The notes: generated from the letters alone by a model not told the origin. Counted from the first letter of the stretch, positions 51,401 to 55,110 are shown. The stretch: DNA of 64,000 bases from Misgurnus anguillicaudatus (GCF_027580225.2 NC_073352.2:37139501-37203500), one strand, 5' to 3'. Made by a program: numbers and translations.

Positions 51401-53505
51401 AAGGCCTAGTCCTGGCTAGAGATCGACCGATAATAATTTTTTTTAAACCGATACCGATAACAAATATTTGGATGCTTATGTGCCCGATGACCAATATGCT
51501 GAACCGATTTTTATTTACTGTTATACTTTTGATTTTGACATAATTACTACAACACTACTGAACTGAACAGACCCTTATAAAAATAATAATAATAATAATC
51601 ACTCCCTCTTTGCATACAAAGTAATAAATAGAGGGGTCTGACAGAGTGAAGAATAATATTAATTTAATGAATAATGTAGAAACTGTATTCCAAATACATG
51701 GACCATTCCAAACACCCCTATCATTTCGTCAGAAATGGACTGATCCAAAGTTCGCGCTAAGGTTGCCAGGTAAGGGAGCGGGAGAGAGAGAAAAGTTTAG
51801 CGGAGTTGGCTGCATATTCTACATATAGTAAAACAGGTGGATTACGTGCCTTTTTTGGGATGTAATATATTTGTCTTGACTAGCAACATGTAGCCTTCAG
51901 CAATCCAACCAATAGTTAGCAAAGAGGTTCGACAAATGAAATCACTGACTGGAATACTACATTCAGGAAAGTAACAAACAAAATGGCTTATATATCACTG
52001 AATTTCTTAACTGGTAATGTAATTTGATGTCAGAATAATTAATATTTTGTTGTTATAGCTTATGAAATGGCTGTTATCTATGCATTTACTCACACATTAA
52101 CTGTATCAAACTGTGACCGCTTGCGGAGGTAATAAATAATTAATTAATATCAACAGACATTTATTTAGATATTTTAGCAAAATAATGTTTATCTGGGAAA
52201 TTTTAACATAACTTGGGGTAAATCTTGTTAAAAGTTAGCTACATGTGGTGGCTGTGCTTCAGGCCTTCAACCCCGGTAACTTAAGTGAACAGCAATATGA
52301 ACGTGATTTTACTATGCTAATGATAAGCATAAATAAAAGAAAAACTAATTTAATTTAGAGTTTTTAATTCCACAAAGCATTAATTCATGGTTGTTTTATT
52401 CATGCAAAGCTACGTCGTTATTGCGAGCGGATTTTATGGATCAGCGTGACTCTGTGAGTTCGTCTCTATTCTTGGAGAAGCTGCATACATTGCTTTTAAT
52501 ATATCAACTTATTTAACATAACATACATTAATGCACAAATAAGCTGTGCTATAAATGCCTCATATGCAAAGTAAGTATACTCAAAGTACTTTTAATAAAG
52601 TCGCGTCACTCCGCCGTCATATTTGCTGTGCACGCTGCTGCTGTGAGCTCCTCTCTTCAGATGCGTCCAGCGCGCAATTGTCAATTCTCTCACTTATTGG
52701 TCAATTCGATATTACAAAACAGATATCCGATCATCGGAAAATGCTCAAATATCGGGGAAAATATAGAAAAACAGATATCGGTTGATCTCTAGTCCTGGCA
52801 TAGACTAATCCCTGTCCAAGAAACCACAAAATGTATAGAATTATGTAAATACTTATTTTGTAACACTGATATAGACAGTGGCATCTTGTGGCAAATTATT
52901 TATTTTATATAGGTCCTCACCAGCTATTTTTAAAGCAGTTTTGTGGTAGCTCAACCAAGCCAAGAATATGCATCAAAACATGCAAGGATTAAAGAGAATG
53001 TTTTGTTTATCTACAAATATTTTTGGAAAGGCTATTTTCATACAAATGTTTATGGAAATATTAACACTTGATTTTATGACAAAACATAAAAACAATCTAG
53101 CTATAAAGCAGATAAAAGGTTTTCAACTTGACAAAGAAAATTATTAAGGACTTAACTTAGGTTCTGATTATGTGAAGTATTCAACAATTTTGCCATGAAT
53201 CACTTTGTTAAAAAAAACAAATTTTATTTGCAGGTGGAGATGCTGTGCTGCCCTGGAATGAAAACATACAAATTACTTTGGAGGATGTCCTTATGTTTAG
53301 CACGGGCACCAATCGGATTCCTCCACATGGATTTGATGAGTTGCCAACATTAGGATTCCTTCATGCAGATAAGGAACAAAGACAATTTCCAGAGGCCAAT
53401 ACATGTGGATTAATTTTGAGGCTGCCAATTCATAGTTCTTATGAAAAATTTAATGAGTACATGATTTCTGGAGTTGTGCAGTCCCCACATTTTGGCATAC
53501 CTTGA
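5258..53505 (+). CDS. Split gene for a zinc-finger, UBX-like, HECT-type E3 ubiquitin ligase (17 exons)
   Basis: Seventeen + strand exons can be chained with compatible phases at every junction. Excluding the hAT insertion they total 3,357 nt: 1,118 codons plus a TGA. Approximate residue order: 40-100 Ala/Pro repeat; 180-262 first copy of a ~75-residue domain; 277-297 C2HC finger; 300-328 Cys/His cluster; 329-400 second copy of the domain; 401-541 acidic and Ser-rich linker; 542-591 charged helix of FAF1/FAF2 style; 608-685 UBX-like fold; about 763-1118 HECT domain with catalytic Cys near 1086. HECT enzymes take ubiquitin from an E2 as a thioester and pass it to substrates. UBX domains usually bind the p97/VCP ATPase, so a p97-linked ligase role is an inference. 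The HECT part resembles the fish proteins usually labelled G2E3-like. The insertion in exon 2 and a GC donor after exon 14 raise doubt that this allele is functional. Confidence 0.8.
5736..7069. mobile_element. TTAA-target TIR element with palindromic arms, split by a nested hAT element
   Basis: Ends are flanked by TTAA at 5732-5735 and 7070-7073. The left terminus AAGTATAGTTCGGCCAAAA is matched inverted by TTTTGGCCGAACTATCCTT on the right. The left ~500 bp is itself foldback: 5780-5860 is inverted at about 6010-6100, and a perfect 20-bp inverted repeat lies at 5897-5916 and 5943-5962. A hAT element (6252-7038) sits just inside the right end. No transposase is visible, so it is non-autonomous. 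Confidence 0.75.
6252..7038. mobile_element. Nested hAT-type non-autonomous element
   Basis: Inverted termini begin CACTGATCTATATAAATGAC and end with its complement (…ATATAGATCAGTG). An exact 8-bp direct repeat, GTTTAATA, flanks it at 6244-6251 and 7039-7046. Length and TSD size fit the hAT superfamily. No transposase frame is present. Confidence 0.8.
7131..7417. mobile_element. Small TIR element (MITE)
   Basis: TATAGACGGTTTCA at the left end is matched by TGAAACCGTCTATA at the right. Internal arms (ACTTCCGG versus CCGGAAGT) are also inverted. The target duplication is ambiguous and the superfamily unassigned. Confidence 0.55.
7418..7984. other. Intron sequence without recognised feature
   Basis: Part of intron 1, between a small TIR element and exon 2. 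A segment near 7830-7850 (CTGGTGTTAGCCAGGCTAA) looks repeat-derived, but its family was not identified. Confidence 0.35.
7985..9258 (+). CDS. HECT gene exon 2: Ala/Pro repeat plus first ~75-residue domain, interrupted by a hAT element
   Basis: Acceptor ...CCAACAG at 7984; donor GT at 9259. Without the insertion it holds 775 coding nt: [10 protein letters not shown], then a 21-bp repeat coding TAAPAGP, then [20 protein letters not shown] and a basic stretch (GLKRKKKP). The following domain contains [31 protein letters not shown] and [13 protein letters not shown]. It is homologous by eye to the domain in exon 5 and not otherwise recognised. The 8080-8570 insertion introduces in-frame stops at the DNA level; the frame resumes exactly after it because the target duplication lies within the repeat. 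The region from 8797 stays open on its own from an internal ATG. Confidence 0.75.
8041..8660 (+). repeat. 21-bp coding minisatellite (TAAPAGP), split by the hAT insertion
   Basis: The unit GCTGCACCCGCAGGACCGACC occurs about twice before 8080 and about four times after 8570, always in frame. Because 21 is a multiple of 3, unit gains or losses keep the frame. Confidence 0.9.
8080..8570. mobile_element. hAT-type non-autonomous element inserted in a coding exon
   Basis: The 491-bp insert starts CAGTGTTGGGGGTAACG and ends GTAACTTTCCCCAACACTG. Exact 8-bp copies of CGCAGGAC flank it at 8072-8079 and 8571-8578, as expected for hAT. Both ends carry internal repeats of AGTAAC/GTTACT. There is no transposase. 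Read in the exon frame it meets a stop within about 15 codons. Confidence 0.9.
9333..9436 (+). CDS. HECT gene exon 3: C2HC zinc finger
   Basis: Acceptor ...ATTACAG at 9332; donor GTAAAC at 9437. Phase 0 in, phase 2 out. The frame reads [11 protein letters not shown], then [21 protein letters not shown]: Cys-x2-Cys-x11-His-x4-Cys, a C2HC finger like UBZ-type or other ubiquitin-linked fingers. A longer open frame across it in another frame is a shadow. Frame choice rests on the phase match and the Cys/His spacing. Confidence 0.7.
9460..9610 (+). repeat. tRNA-derived SINE fragment
   Basis: GTTCGAGTCTC at 9469-9479 resembles a Pol III B box. It is followed by GGTGCCCTTGAGCAAGGCACC, a phrase common in fish SINEs. 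The A box and 3' tail are not clear, so it is a partial copy inside intron 3. Confidence 0.5.
9611..10075. other. Intron 3 sequence, nothing recognised
   Basis: AT-rich, with no clear element ends or coding signal. Confidence 0.3.
10076..11861. mobile_element. TIR element, possibly PIF/Harbinger-type, with a nested MITE
   Basis: The left end GGCCGTTTACATTAGAGCAT is matched inverted by ATTAATGTAAACATAGCC on the right. TAA flanks both ends (10073-10075, 11862-11864), fitting a TWA target. A second sign is the sub-terminal pair CATTTGCGTTTTAAAACG and AACGCGTTTTAAAGG. No transposase is visible. It contains the 216-bp TTAA MITE at 10431-10646. Confidence 0.5.
10431..10646. mobile_element. 216-bp TTAA-target MITE, copy 1
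   Basis: AGGCGGAGTCCATGATGTTT at the left is matched inverted by AAACATCGTGGACTCCGCCT at the right. TTAA flanks at 10427-10430 and 10647-10650. An almost identical copy lies at 55422-55638. Confidence 0.9.
11865..14186. other. Intron 3 sequence with unclassified repeats
   Basis: An (AG)n tract occupies 12026-12064. A hAT-end-like phrase (CAGGGCTCCAGACTAACTTT) is at about 12204. A moderately GC-rich stretch at about 13010-13450 (GCCACGGCCTCGCTG) looks element-derived, but its boundaries and family were not found. No supported coding sequence. Confidence 0.35.
12026..12064 (+). repeat. (AG)n microsatellite
   Basis: About 39 bp of uninterrupted AG dinucleotides. Confidence 0.95.
14187..14635. 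mobile_element. TTAA-target MITE (449 bp)
   Basis: Ends AGGTGACATAG and CTCTGTCCCCT are imperfect inverted repeats. TTAA flanks at 14183-14186 and 14636-14639. It ends 25 bp before a strong acceptor-like TTTTCTCTGCAG. Confidence 0.6.
14665..14697 (+). CDS. Possible 33-nt microexon of the HECT gene
   Basis: A strong acceptor (TTGTTTTCTCTGCAG) precedes and GTAAAT follows. Its 33 nt are phase-neutral, so inserting it between exons 3 and 4 keeps the frame (about [11 protein letters not shown]). Only splice-site strength and phase support it; no family similarity was seen. Confidence 0.25.
14698..15288. other. Intron 3 sequence, nothing recognised
   Basis: AT-rich, with no repeats or coding signal identified. 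Confidence 0.3.
15289..15481. mobile_element. Short palindromic hAT-like MITE
   Basis: CAGTGGTTCTTAACGTTATT on the left is matched by AATAACGTTAAGAACCACTG on the right, with the arms extending through GGAGGCCCACTGCCCT. The element is about 193 bp. The target duplication is not exact. Confidence 0.7.
15482..15959. other. Intron 3 sequence with GATA-type microsatellite and a hAT end
   Basis: AGAGATAGAGATAGAG simple repeat at about 15536-15560. GTAGGGCTGGGTCGATGTCG at about 15813 resembles one end of a hAT element related to the one at 27602. No coding signal. Confidence 0.4.
15956..16585 (+). pseudogene. LINE reverse transcriptase fragment (C-terminal part of ORF2), 5' portion
   Basis: Contains [12 protein letters not shown] (RT active site) and [10 protein letters not shown], closely matching the intact ORF2 at 37803-40826. 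Reading stops in the Ty3/gypsy LTR. It continues at 25021. Confidence 0.85.
16586..18336 (-). repeat. Truncated 3' LTR of the Ty3/gypsy element
   Basis: Nearly identical to 22410-24160, including the 142-bp tandem units. It fuses to pol at about 18336. Confidence 0.85.
17041..17840. repeat. 142-bp tandem repeat inside the LTR (also at about 22867-23665)
   Basis: About six units containing GGACACAGTGAATCGA, GGTAGGTATGGCTCTCTCC and CTCTTTCTCTCCACAGACGA, spaced 142-143 bp. On the + strand each unit carries an acceptor-like CTCTCCACAG and a donor-like AGGTAGGT. Overlapping short open frames here are by-products of the repeat. Confidence 0.9.
18340..19510 (-). pseudogene. Ty3/gypsy pol, RNase H and truncated integrase
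   Basis: RNase [19 protein letters not shown] and [11 protein letters not shown]. Integrase zinc finger: [12 protein letters not shown]...CPRC (His-His-Cys-Cys). The integrase core has LAMDFLTLG and [13 protein letters not shown] with the first two Asp, but the frame enters LTR sequence after ATALWRN. The third catalytic residue and the C-terminus are therefore deleted. Confidence 0.85.
19492..21453 (-). pseudogene. Ty3/gypsy pol, protease and reverse transcriptase
   Basis: 653 codons. The protease motif [11 protein letters not shown] lies near the start. The reverse transcriptase carries [37 protein letters not shown] and the active site [10 protein letters not shown]. The frame is lost at about 19560 (after LLVGTG), and RNase H continues in a different frame, so at least one indel breaks pol here. 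Confidence 0.85.
21417..21878 (-). pseudogene. Ty3/gypsy gag, C-terminal part with zinc knuckle
   Basis: Continues gag in a shifted frame. [14 protein letters not shown] (Cys-x2-Cys-x4-His-x4-Cys) is the nucleocapsid zinc knuckle. It overlaps the following pol frame by 37 bp, as in elements using a frameshift for gag-pol. Confidence 0.8.
21875..22375 (-). pseudogene. Ty3/gypsy gag, N-terminal part (capsid-like)
   Basis: 166 codons starting [14 protein letters not shown]. It contains [17 protein letters not shown] and [16 protein letters not shown], then a gag-type LREQFTRL stretch. It ends at a stop where the next frame (GTG at 21878) carries on, so a single-base shift seems to divide gag. 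No domain beyond retrotransposon gag was recognised. Confidence 0.75.
22389..22404 (-). promoter_or_regulatory. Primer binding site, complementary to tRNA-Ser 3' end
   Basis: The + strand CCTGCCGACTACGCCA equals the last bases of vertebrate tRNA-Ser (AGA/TGA type, ...CCTGCCGACTACG) plus CCA. It lies 5 bp inside the 5' LTR end, where minus-strand priming is expected. Confidence 0.8.
22410..25016 (-). repeat. Complete 2.6-kb 5' LTR of the Ty3/gypsy element
   Basis: Starts TGTCACAAGCC and ends CCTGTGACA on the + strand. It contains about six tandem ~142-bp units (about 22867-23665), a GC-rich segment at about 23760-23940, and about 850 bp (24160-25016) absent from the other LTR. The length is unusually large for a Ty3/gypsy LTR. 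Confidence 0.85.
25021..25305 (+). pseudogene. LINE ORF2 C-terminal end, continued
   Basis: Reads through [18 protein letters not shown] and [13 protein letters not shown] to a stop, as at the end of the intact ORF2. It is separated from its upstream half only by the LTR element. Confidence 0.85.
25545..25620. repeat. Single copy of the LINE 3'-UTR ~129-bp repeat unit
   Basis: ACCGTTTGCCACTGTACG through GTCAAACGAGTT corresponds to one unit of the array at 40975-41450 in the intact LINE. Confidence 0.7.
26479..27583. mobile_element. hAT-type element, family with TAGAGRTCGACCGAT ends, copy 1
   Basis: Inverted termini TAGAGGTCGACCGATA and ATCGGTCGACCTCTA. Near-perfect 8-bp flanks GTTTTATG (26471-26478) and GTTTTGTG (27584-27591). 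No intact transposase was seen. Confidence 0.8.
27602..28221. mobile_element. hAT-type element containing long (TC)n(AC)n microsatellites
   Basis: Termini TAGGGGTGGGTGATAT and ATATCGCCCAGCCCTA. Exact 8-bp flanks CCATGACA at 27594-27601 and 28222-28229. About 210 bp of TC, then CACTCACA and CA repeats, fills the centre (27776-27988). Confidence 0.85.
27776..27988 (+). repeat. Compound (TC)n(ACTC/AC)n microsatellite
   Basis: About 60 bp of TC followed by ACTCACAC and ACACACAC tracts. Open frames of Ser-Leu or Thr-His on it are meaningless. Confidence 0.95.
28230..29223. other. Intron sequence, nothing recognised
   Basis: AT-rich, with short (CA)n runs near 28850. No gene or element ends were identified. 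Confidence 0.35.
29224..29309 (+). CDS. HECT gene exon 4 (candidate): Cys/His cluster
   Basis: Acceptor after TTTTAATAAAG, donor GTAAAA at 29310. Entered in phase 2 it reads [20 protein letters not shown], then QQMFNCQK, leaving phase 1, as exon 5 needs. The Cys-x4-Cys-x4-His-x5-Cys pattern may be a second zinc finger. A frame-0 reading is also open ([18 protein letters not shown]). Phase arithmetic favours the first, but the exon is the least certain of the chain. Confidence 0.5.
29400..31551 (+). mobile_element. 5'-truncated LINE (CR1/L2-like) with (CTTGC)n tail, split by a TTAA element
   Basis: RT fragment [20 protein letters not shown] and [12 protein letters not shown] at 29458-29822, resuming at 30736 with [15 protein letters not shown] to [14 protein letters not shown] and a stop at about 31310. 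The tail is (CTTGC)n, ending at 31551. It is a different family from the (TTGAA)n LINE. The break is a clean TTAA insertion. The LINE end lies 18 bp before exon 5. Confidence 0.85.
29823..30731. mobile_element. 909-bp TTAA-target element with ~150-bp TIRs
   Basis: AGGCAGGGTAGGCAGGAATT at the left and its near complement ending CTGCCTATTCTGCCT at the right. Similarity of the arms continues for about 150 bp, through AAGTACTCT. TTAA flanks at 29819-29822 and 30732-30735, and removing the element restores the LINE frame. TTAA with an AGG start fits Kolobok-like or piggyBac-like elements. A minus-strand open frame of 125 codons (30394-30017) lies in the centre and has no recognised similarity. Confidence 0.85.
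31570..31784 (+). CDS. HECT gene exon 5: second copy of the ~75-residue domain
   Basis: Acceptor TTGTTTCTTTTTAG at 31569, donor at 31785. Phase 1 in, phase 0 out. Reads [40 protein letters not shown] and [14 protein letters not shown]. It aligns by eye with the exon 2 domain ([20 protein letters not shown] ... [10 protein letters not shown]), so the protein carries the domain twice. Confidence 0.75.
31868..31918 (+). CDS. HECT gene exon 6: Ser/Asp-rich linker
   Basis: 51 nt, phase 0 at both ends: [17 protein letters not shown]. Acceptor ATATTTTGTAG, donor GTAAGG. The alternating Ser-Asp looks like a CK2 target, which is inference only. Confidence 0.7.
32034..32339 (+). CDS. HECT gene exon 7: acidic tandem-repeat linker
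   Basis: 306 nt in phase 0, ending AATATG at a GTGAGC donor. It codes five or six copies of a 16-17-residue unit, DTSAREDT(T)EDDTSHVT. The 48- and 51-bp units keep the frame. The acceptor at 32032-32033 is only fair; it was chosen because it is in phase. Confidence 0.65.
32420..32485 (+). CDS. HECT gene exon 8
   Basis: 66 nt, phase 0: [20 protein letters not shown] and QM. Acceptor CATCCCATACAG, donor GTATTG (weak). Linker region with no domain. Confidence 0.6.
32486..33078. other. Intron 8 sequence
   Basis: AT-rich. A fragment at about 32620 (CCAGTGGTTCTCACAGTAGC) resembles a hAT terminus. No coding signal. Confidence 0.35.
33079..33811. mobile_element. hAT-like MITE interrupted by a Harbinger-type MITE
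   Basis: CACCAATCCTGCTCCAGGA near the left end is matched by TTCAGGAGCAGGATTGGT at the right. Flanks GTCTATGT (33071-33078) and GTCTACGT (about 33806) may be an 8-bp duplication with one change. The exact ends are uncertain. Confidence 0.5.
33169..33730. mobile_element. PIF/Harbinger-type MITE (562 bp)
   Basis: GGGCGCACTCACACTATCCA on the left is matched inverted by TGGATAATGTGAGTGCGCCC on the right. 3-bp TAA flanks at 33166-33168 and 33731-33733. The TWA target and GGG start fit PIF/Harbinger. Confidence 0.8.
33812..34520. other. Intron 8 sequence, nothing recognised
   Basis: AT-rich, with no coding signal. Confidence 0.3.
34521..34601 (+). CDS. HECT gene exon 9: charged helix
   Basis: 81 nt, phase 0: [20 protein letters not shown] and LETDRQK. 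The EQDxAFxxSLExDRxK pattern is the helix that precedes the UBX domain in FAF1/FAF2-type proteins. Confidence 0.8.
34682..34750 (+). CDS. HECT gene exon 10: charged helix, continued
   Basis: 69 nt, phase 0: [20 protein letters not shown], then RVD. Continues the predicted coiled helix. Acceptor CTCTGTGCATAG, donor GTAGGT. Confidence 0.8.
34995..35117 (+). CDS. HECT gene exon 11: start of UBX-like domain
   Basis: 123 nt, phase 0. After a short helix ([14 protein letters not shown]) it reads [20 protein letters not shown], the first beta-hairpin of a UBX fold (F/L-x-x-R-x-x-x-G-x-x-x-x-R-x-F). The domain continues in exon 12. Confidence 0.8.
35118..36000. other. Intron 11 sequence with a 27-bp tandem repeat
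   Basis: Four copies of ATTAACTGAAATAAACCTTG(ATAATAA) lie at 35541-35645. The rest is AT-rich with no coding signal. Confidence 0.5.
35541..35645 (+). repeat. 27-bp tandem repeat, about four copies
   Basis: Unit begins ATTAACTGAAATAAACCTTG and is repeated almost without change. Confidence 0.9.
36327..37736 (+). CDS. LINE ORF1: zinc-finger-like motif plus SGNH esterase
   Basis: 469 codons. Two imperfect repeats of about 55 residues sit near the N-terminus (each with TRCS and [10 protein letters not shown] or [10 protein letters not shown]). A Cys-pair segment follows (CTTCYMYS ... [10 protein letters not shown]) and then a leucine-rich helix. Another internal repeat is [10 protein letters not shown]. 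The C-terminal ~170 residues are an SGNH hydrolase: [18 protein letters not shown], and [10 protein letters not shown] with the Asp-His pair. Esterase-bearing ORF1 is typical of CR1-group LINEs and may help bind membranes or RNP. No disruption was seen. Confidence 0.85.
   Translation: MADSSDICFSDLSSPEREAAKELIGLSRSNASYSAHFTMSPDVHKRPRNATNECSTRCSFTDRKRVNGDAIAQHESDREAVEEPLPGLRRFSMPNITLDPDVRRRLRRTTTKPPTRCSSAERVWVNKDAIAQHESGKTPLVIVTCTTCYMYSLASAVSIDGFTCTKCIEVLRLTEKVAELESRIRTLVEDSKTANVTVVNTVSSEKTNGSVPTSDANVNITNNVSSAHSVPTSDANVNIINTVSSAHRVYHNTHGSVPTSESSRRSNWVTVRWHSHIRRPSKTHNVTVLSNRFDPLRNTLAETPVKSALVIGDSILRNTNIEAPNTLVDCIPGARTSDIRSKLKVLANAKRKFSKIVIHAGTNDTRLRQSEITKDNIKEMCEIAKTMSDNVICSGPLPAYRGDETHSRLVSLNGWMSKWCPQHNVGFIDNWKHFWGRPFLLTRDGLHPTSEGSAILTRNLINILNSDIV
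37803..40826 (+). CDS. LINE ORF2: AP-like endonuclease and reverse transcriptase
   Basis: 1,007 codons. The endonuclease carries [33 protein letters not shown] and SDHYLVSY. The reverse transcriptase carries [41 protein letters not shown] and the active site CYADDTQLY. It is followed by [22 protein letters not shown] and the terminal [12 protein letters not shown]. The length and domain order fit CR1/L2 LINEs. It starts 66 bp after ORF1. Being uninterrupted, it could still be competent. Confidence 0.9.
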   Translation: MSRSHRSQNFESILPEYQHISTVSVPRTSKYRAPLATSRTNLTNIKLENNTLQDEPRMLKFGLLNIRSLTNKEPIVNEIINDQNLDALCLTETWLKADDYISLNESTPQDYYYKHEPRLKGRGGGVATIYNKMFKVNQKSELKFKSFELMLLNMEITDRNHKQLSFALATIYRPPGHHADFLKEIADFLSELVVTVDKALIVGDFNIHVDNHKDALGRAFMDVLNSLNIRQNVTGPTHTRKHTLDLILSLGLNINDIKISPQSDAVSDHYLVSYTVLLDRITQSTTCYRLARTIISTTKDSFISTLPDLSQIKHADNCDDLDIVIENLNNVCSNTLDAVAPIRKKRIKEKPPAPWYDHHTAALKKATRKMERNYRSTKLEVWRAAWKDSVKHYRQAIKTARSTYLSKLINENHNNPRFLFGTVAKLTRNKEQTETNSKLQHNSNDFMNFFSNKITAIRENIVATQAATTLPVSSLNTRLPHEHLDSFKPTTIEELSKLVTSSKSSSCILDPVPTKLLKEVFPVVSTPVLNIFNSSLEIGYVPTSFKLAVIKPLIKKPQLDQGELNNFRPISNLPFLSKILEKVVASQLRTFLTNNSTYEKFQSGFRPHHSTETALLRVTNDLLLTSDRGEISILILLDLSAAFDTIDHTILLNRLENYVGISGQALAWFRSYLTNRYHFVYVNEEESYHSLVEYGVPQGSVLGPILFSLYMLPLGDIIRKHNIRFHCYADDTQLYISSHPSETHTFSKLTDCLSDVSDWMAHNFLKLNSNKTEILIIEPNRYKHNMSDYTLHIDGCTLVPSSTVRNLGVMFDSNLSFDSHIANVCRTAFFHLRNISKIRHILSTSDAEKLIHAFMTSRIDYCNSLLGGCHANQVNKLQLVQNASARVLTRSKKYDHISPILASLHWLPVKYRIQFKISLLTYKALNGLAPSYLRELLSEYNPSRTLRSQNSGLLIIPRLSKVSKSGRSFSYLAPKLWNDLPTDVRESDTVDNFKSRLKTFLFNKAFA
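40975..41450. repeat. ~129-bp tandem array in the LINE 3' UTR
   Basis: CCCGTTTGCCACTGAACCTG recurs at 40993, 41121, 41250 and 41380, each followed by ATTAACGACGACAGTGGGG and GTCAAACGGGT. The truncated sister LINE has one unit only. Confidence 0.85.
42227..43441. other. Intron 11 sequence after the LINE
   Basis: GTGTCTCGTCTCGTGGATTA...CACACCCCTAC near 42530-42570 resembles one end of a hAT element. A G homopolymer lies at 42841-42852. No coding signal until exon 12. Confidence 0.4.
43442..43606 (+). CDS. HECT gene exon 12: end of UBX-like domain
   Basis: 165 nt, phase 0: [20 protein letters not shown], then [20 protein letters not shown] and [15 protein letters not shown]. This supplies the helix, the central strands and the final strand of a UBX/ubiquitin-like fold begun in exon 11. 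Acceptor CTTTGTTTACAG, donor GTTAGT. Confidence 0.8.
43735..44135 (+). repeat. GC-rich pyrimidine-biased minisatellite (coding [10 protein letters not shown] if read)
   Basis: Variants of CTCCGTCTGGGACTGCTCCG plus CCGCCGGCGC, about 30 bp each and about 14 copies. No AG occurs in it until the CCACAG at 44138-44143. The frame continuous with exon 13 stays open through it, so it is either a Pro-rich coding stretch or a very long polypyrimidine-like tract in front of the acceptor. Confidence 0.85.
44144..44600 (+). CDS. HECT gene exon 13: Ser/Pro linker and start of HECT N-lobe
   Basis: 457 nt, phase 0 in, phase 1 out. The acceptor CTCCTCCACAG ends at 44143 and the donor is GTAAGC. After [17 protein letters not shown] comes [19 protein letters not shown], then [20 protein letters not shown] and [19 protein letters not shown]: the N-lobe start, with the family's G-E-G-x-D-x-G-G-P-x-R-x-F signature. 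If the minisatellite is coding, the exon would begin further left, but no in-phase acceptor was found there. A 197-bp inverted copy of 44348-44544 lies in intron 15. Confidence 0.85.
44829..45007 (+). CDS. HECT gene exon 14: N-lobe, with a GC donor
   Basis: 179 nt, phase 1 in and phase 0 out: [20 protein letters not shown], then [20 protein letters not shown] and [11 protein letters not shown]. The frame-correct junction is CAAAAG|GCCGGT, a GC rather than GT donor. A GT two bases further on would break the frame. Protein continuity (QLQK to IQEAKTVEE) is that of the HECT family. Confidence 0.75.
45310..45482 (+). CDS. HECT gene exon 15
   Basis: 173 nt, phase 0 in and phase 2 out: [40 protein letters not shown] and [14 protein letters not shown]. 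Good acceptor (TTCATTACAG) and donor (GTAAGT). Confidence 0.8.
45759..45955 (-). pseudogene. Inverted 197-bp copy of HECT exon 13 segment
   Basis: On the minus strand it reads [20 protein letters not shown] through [15 protein letters not shown], matching 44348-44544 base for base apart from four substitutions and no gaps. A 136-codon minus-strand frame (46096-45686) joins it to unrelated sequence on both sides ([15 protein letters not shown]... and ...[14 protein letters not shown]), so this is a chimera made by capture, not a gene copy. Confidence 0.9.
46325..47047. mobile_element. Long palindromic TTAA-target element
   Basis: AGGAATAGTCTACTCATTTT at the left is the complement of the right end AAAATGAGTAGACTATTCCT. 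The arms are nearly identical over about 330 bp each, around a ~60-bp centre (CTCCCCTTCTCACTCTCATAATGG region). TTAA flanks at 46321-46324 and 47048-47051. Coding capacity is nil. Confidence 0.9.
47989..48650. other. Intron 15 sequence with (AGAC)n
   Basis: A GACA tetranucleotide tract spans about 48399-48435. Otherwise AT-rich with no coding signal. Confidence 0.5.
48651..49670. mobile_element. hAT-type non-autonomous element
   Basis: CAGGGCTTGACAATAACTTT and TTTTAATGTCAAGCCCTG are terminal inverted repeats. Flanks GTTGCGTA and GTCGCGTA match at 7 of 8. The interior has GC-rich sequence with CpG but no recognised transposase. Confidence 0.75.
49671..50140. other. Intron 15 sequence, nothing recognised
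   Basis: Contains a short GCGCGTGTGTGTGTG tract near 49786-49802. No gene. Confidence 0.3.
50141..50560. mobile_element. TIR MITE with GCTGCGTCCGAAACCGC ends
   Basis: GCTGCGTCCGAAACCGCATA on the left is matched inverted by GCGGTTTCGGACGCAGC on the right. Sub-terminal repeats of ATAGTA/TACTAT occur in both arms. A related element is at 54582-55110. The target duplication is unclear. Confidence 0.7.
50835..51049 (+). CDS. HECT gene exon 16
   Basis: 215 nt, phase 2 in and phase 1 out: [40 protein letters not shown] and [13 protein letters not shown]. The acceptor used is GTCTTTACTAG at 50834: it alone is in phase and gives the family's R-Q-L-K-E-G-L junction. The CCAG at 50784 would place TAG in frame. 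Confidence 0.8.
51417..52791. mobile_element. hAT-type element, TAGAGRTCGACCGAT family, copy 2
   Basis: Termini TAGAGATCGACCGATAA and ATATCGGTTGATCTCTA. Exact 8-bp flanks GTCCTGGC at 51409-51416 and 52792-52799. Same terminal family as the element at 26479-27583; no transposase frame. Confidence 0.9.
53234..53505 (+). CDS. HECT gene exon 17: HECT C-lobe with catalytic cysteine
   Basis: 272 nt from phase 1 to TGA at 53503-53505. Reads [20 protein letters not shown] and [14 protein letters not shown], then [19 protein letters not shown]. The Cys codon at 53404-53406, in the N-T-C context followed by L-x-L-P, is the ubiquitin-accepting residue of the HECT family. The C-terminal tail is short, as in G2E3-like proteins. 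Confidence 0.9.
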
Positions 53506-54581
53506 TTCATTTCTGTCGAAGTTGCATGTACAAGCATGATTAATGTTTTGGTCATACAATAGGATCACTTTTTTTTCAAGAATTTGCACACATATGGTCC
53601 TGCTGAGGTTTTTTCATTCTCTCCATTATCTTCATTATCTCTTTTTCCATAAACATCAGTGTCGTATGGATAAGCCTGTAATGTCCAATTTATCTTAATT
53701 TCAGTTTTGACATTTTGACACAGATTCTTGCATTATTGTTGCGGTTTTGTAAAACTGAATGTATAAAATTTACCTGGTCATGTCCCTCACTACCAAAAAA
53801 TGACTTGTAAAGAACAACCGGGCCTGTGTTGGCATCTTAGTCTTAGTGCATCATGTTTACACAATTTGCGCAACATTCTTCTTATTACTTGTAAAGAACA
53901 AAATTGCTTACTAGGTCTAATTTGGTAATTTTGTATTTGTAATGTTTTTGGAACCGGTATGTTGCAGTGTTGTACTGAATTCTGTTAACGTATGTAATTG
54001 TTAACACATTTCAACGGTGGTTTTATGATTCTCAGTATTTAATCGTCTGAGAGTTTTGTTTAATGGCATTTTCGCAACATCTGCGTGTATGTGTGTTTTC
54101 ATCACTAGCCTTTATAAATGCCTTATTTCTTAGCATTGTTACCTGACGCAATGTTGACAATAGGTTTTATGGCAAAAAGCCTAGTGTTGTTGTTGCTAAG
54201 TGTTATCAATGTAGTTCAAATTAAGTACTTAAAACACTGTGTCCATTGTACATTATTTCTTCCAGTTCATTATTTTTATAGTTCATAATATTCAAACAGT
54301 GACAAAACAATGATAAACTGGGTTATGATAGTTTTAAGAATTGACAGACTACTTTCCAAAAAAACACAAATTGTAATGGTACTGTCTGAGAGATATGTGT
54401 AAGGATGCACATGCAGCATTTTATTAAAAGGCAGTCCAAGTGTAATCCAAAAACAGGTTTAAGGTGAAAAACAGACAACAAGGGTTATTTTGGGTTAATA
54501 GGTGTAGTTTTCTTCCCTACCACTAGAGGTGCCATGTTTAAAAAAGCCTAATGGGATAAAATAATTTACATTTTGAACAGA
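53506..54581. other. Likely 3' UTR and downstream flank of the HECT gene
   Basis: AT-rich. No canonical AATAAA was noted close to the stop; ATTAAA at about 54424 is a possible signal, unproven. No coding signal. Confidence 0.35.
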
Positions 54582-55110
54582 AGCTGTGTCCAAAACCGCT
54601 CCCTATCCACATATAGTGCACTATAACGGGTGACGAATGCTTATGTGGAATCAGCTTAAGGATATACTGACAGTGAACACCACAAATTTACGCTTATAAA
54701 CAATTGTTTAGTTGTCAGTAATTTTCTACTTTTTACAAATAAACACATTAAAATTAACTGCGATTTATTATATTTAAAACATAATACAATTTTTTATAAA
54801 ACAATAAATAAACAACAGTAAACAAATATGACAAGCAGTGGTTTTGTTCTCTTTATTAATAACTAATACAATAAACATGACAAATGTGACCAACAGTAAG
54901 AAAATAAATGTACCGTTTCTCAGTAAAATCAATGAAGCCACACAGGTAAGGGTTTATGACGAATCTCTGCGACAGCTCTCTGACGCATGGTATTTACGTC
55001 AGTTTCTAAATCGCTCACTCATTTTCGTTCCCTTCTTCCCCATATAGTGGACTAAATTGTCATTTGTTATATAAGAAATAGTGAACAAGGTAGAGGTTTC
55101 GGACGCAGCT
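54582..55110. mobile_element. TIR MITE related to 50141-50560
   Basis: AGCTGTGTCCAAAACCGCTC on the left and GGTTTCGGACGCAGCT on the right are imperfect inverted repeats. Confidence 0.6.
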
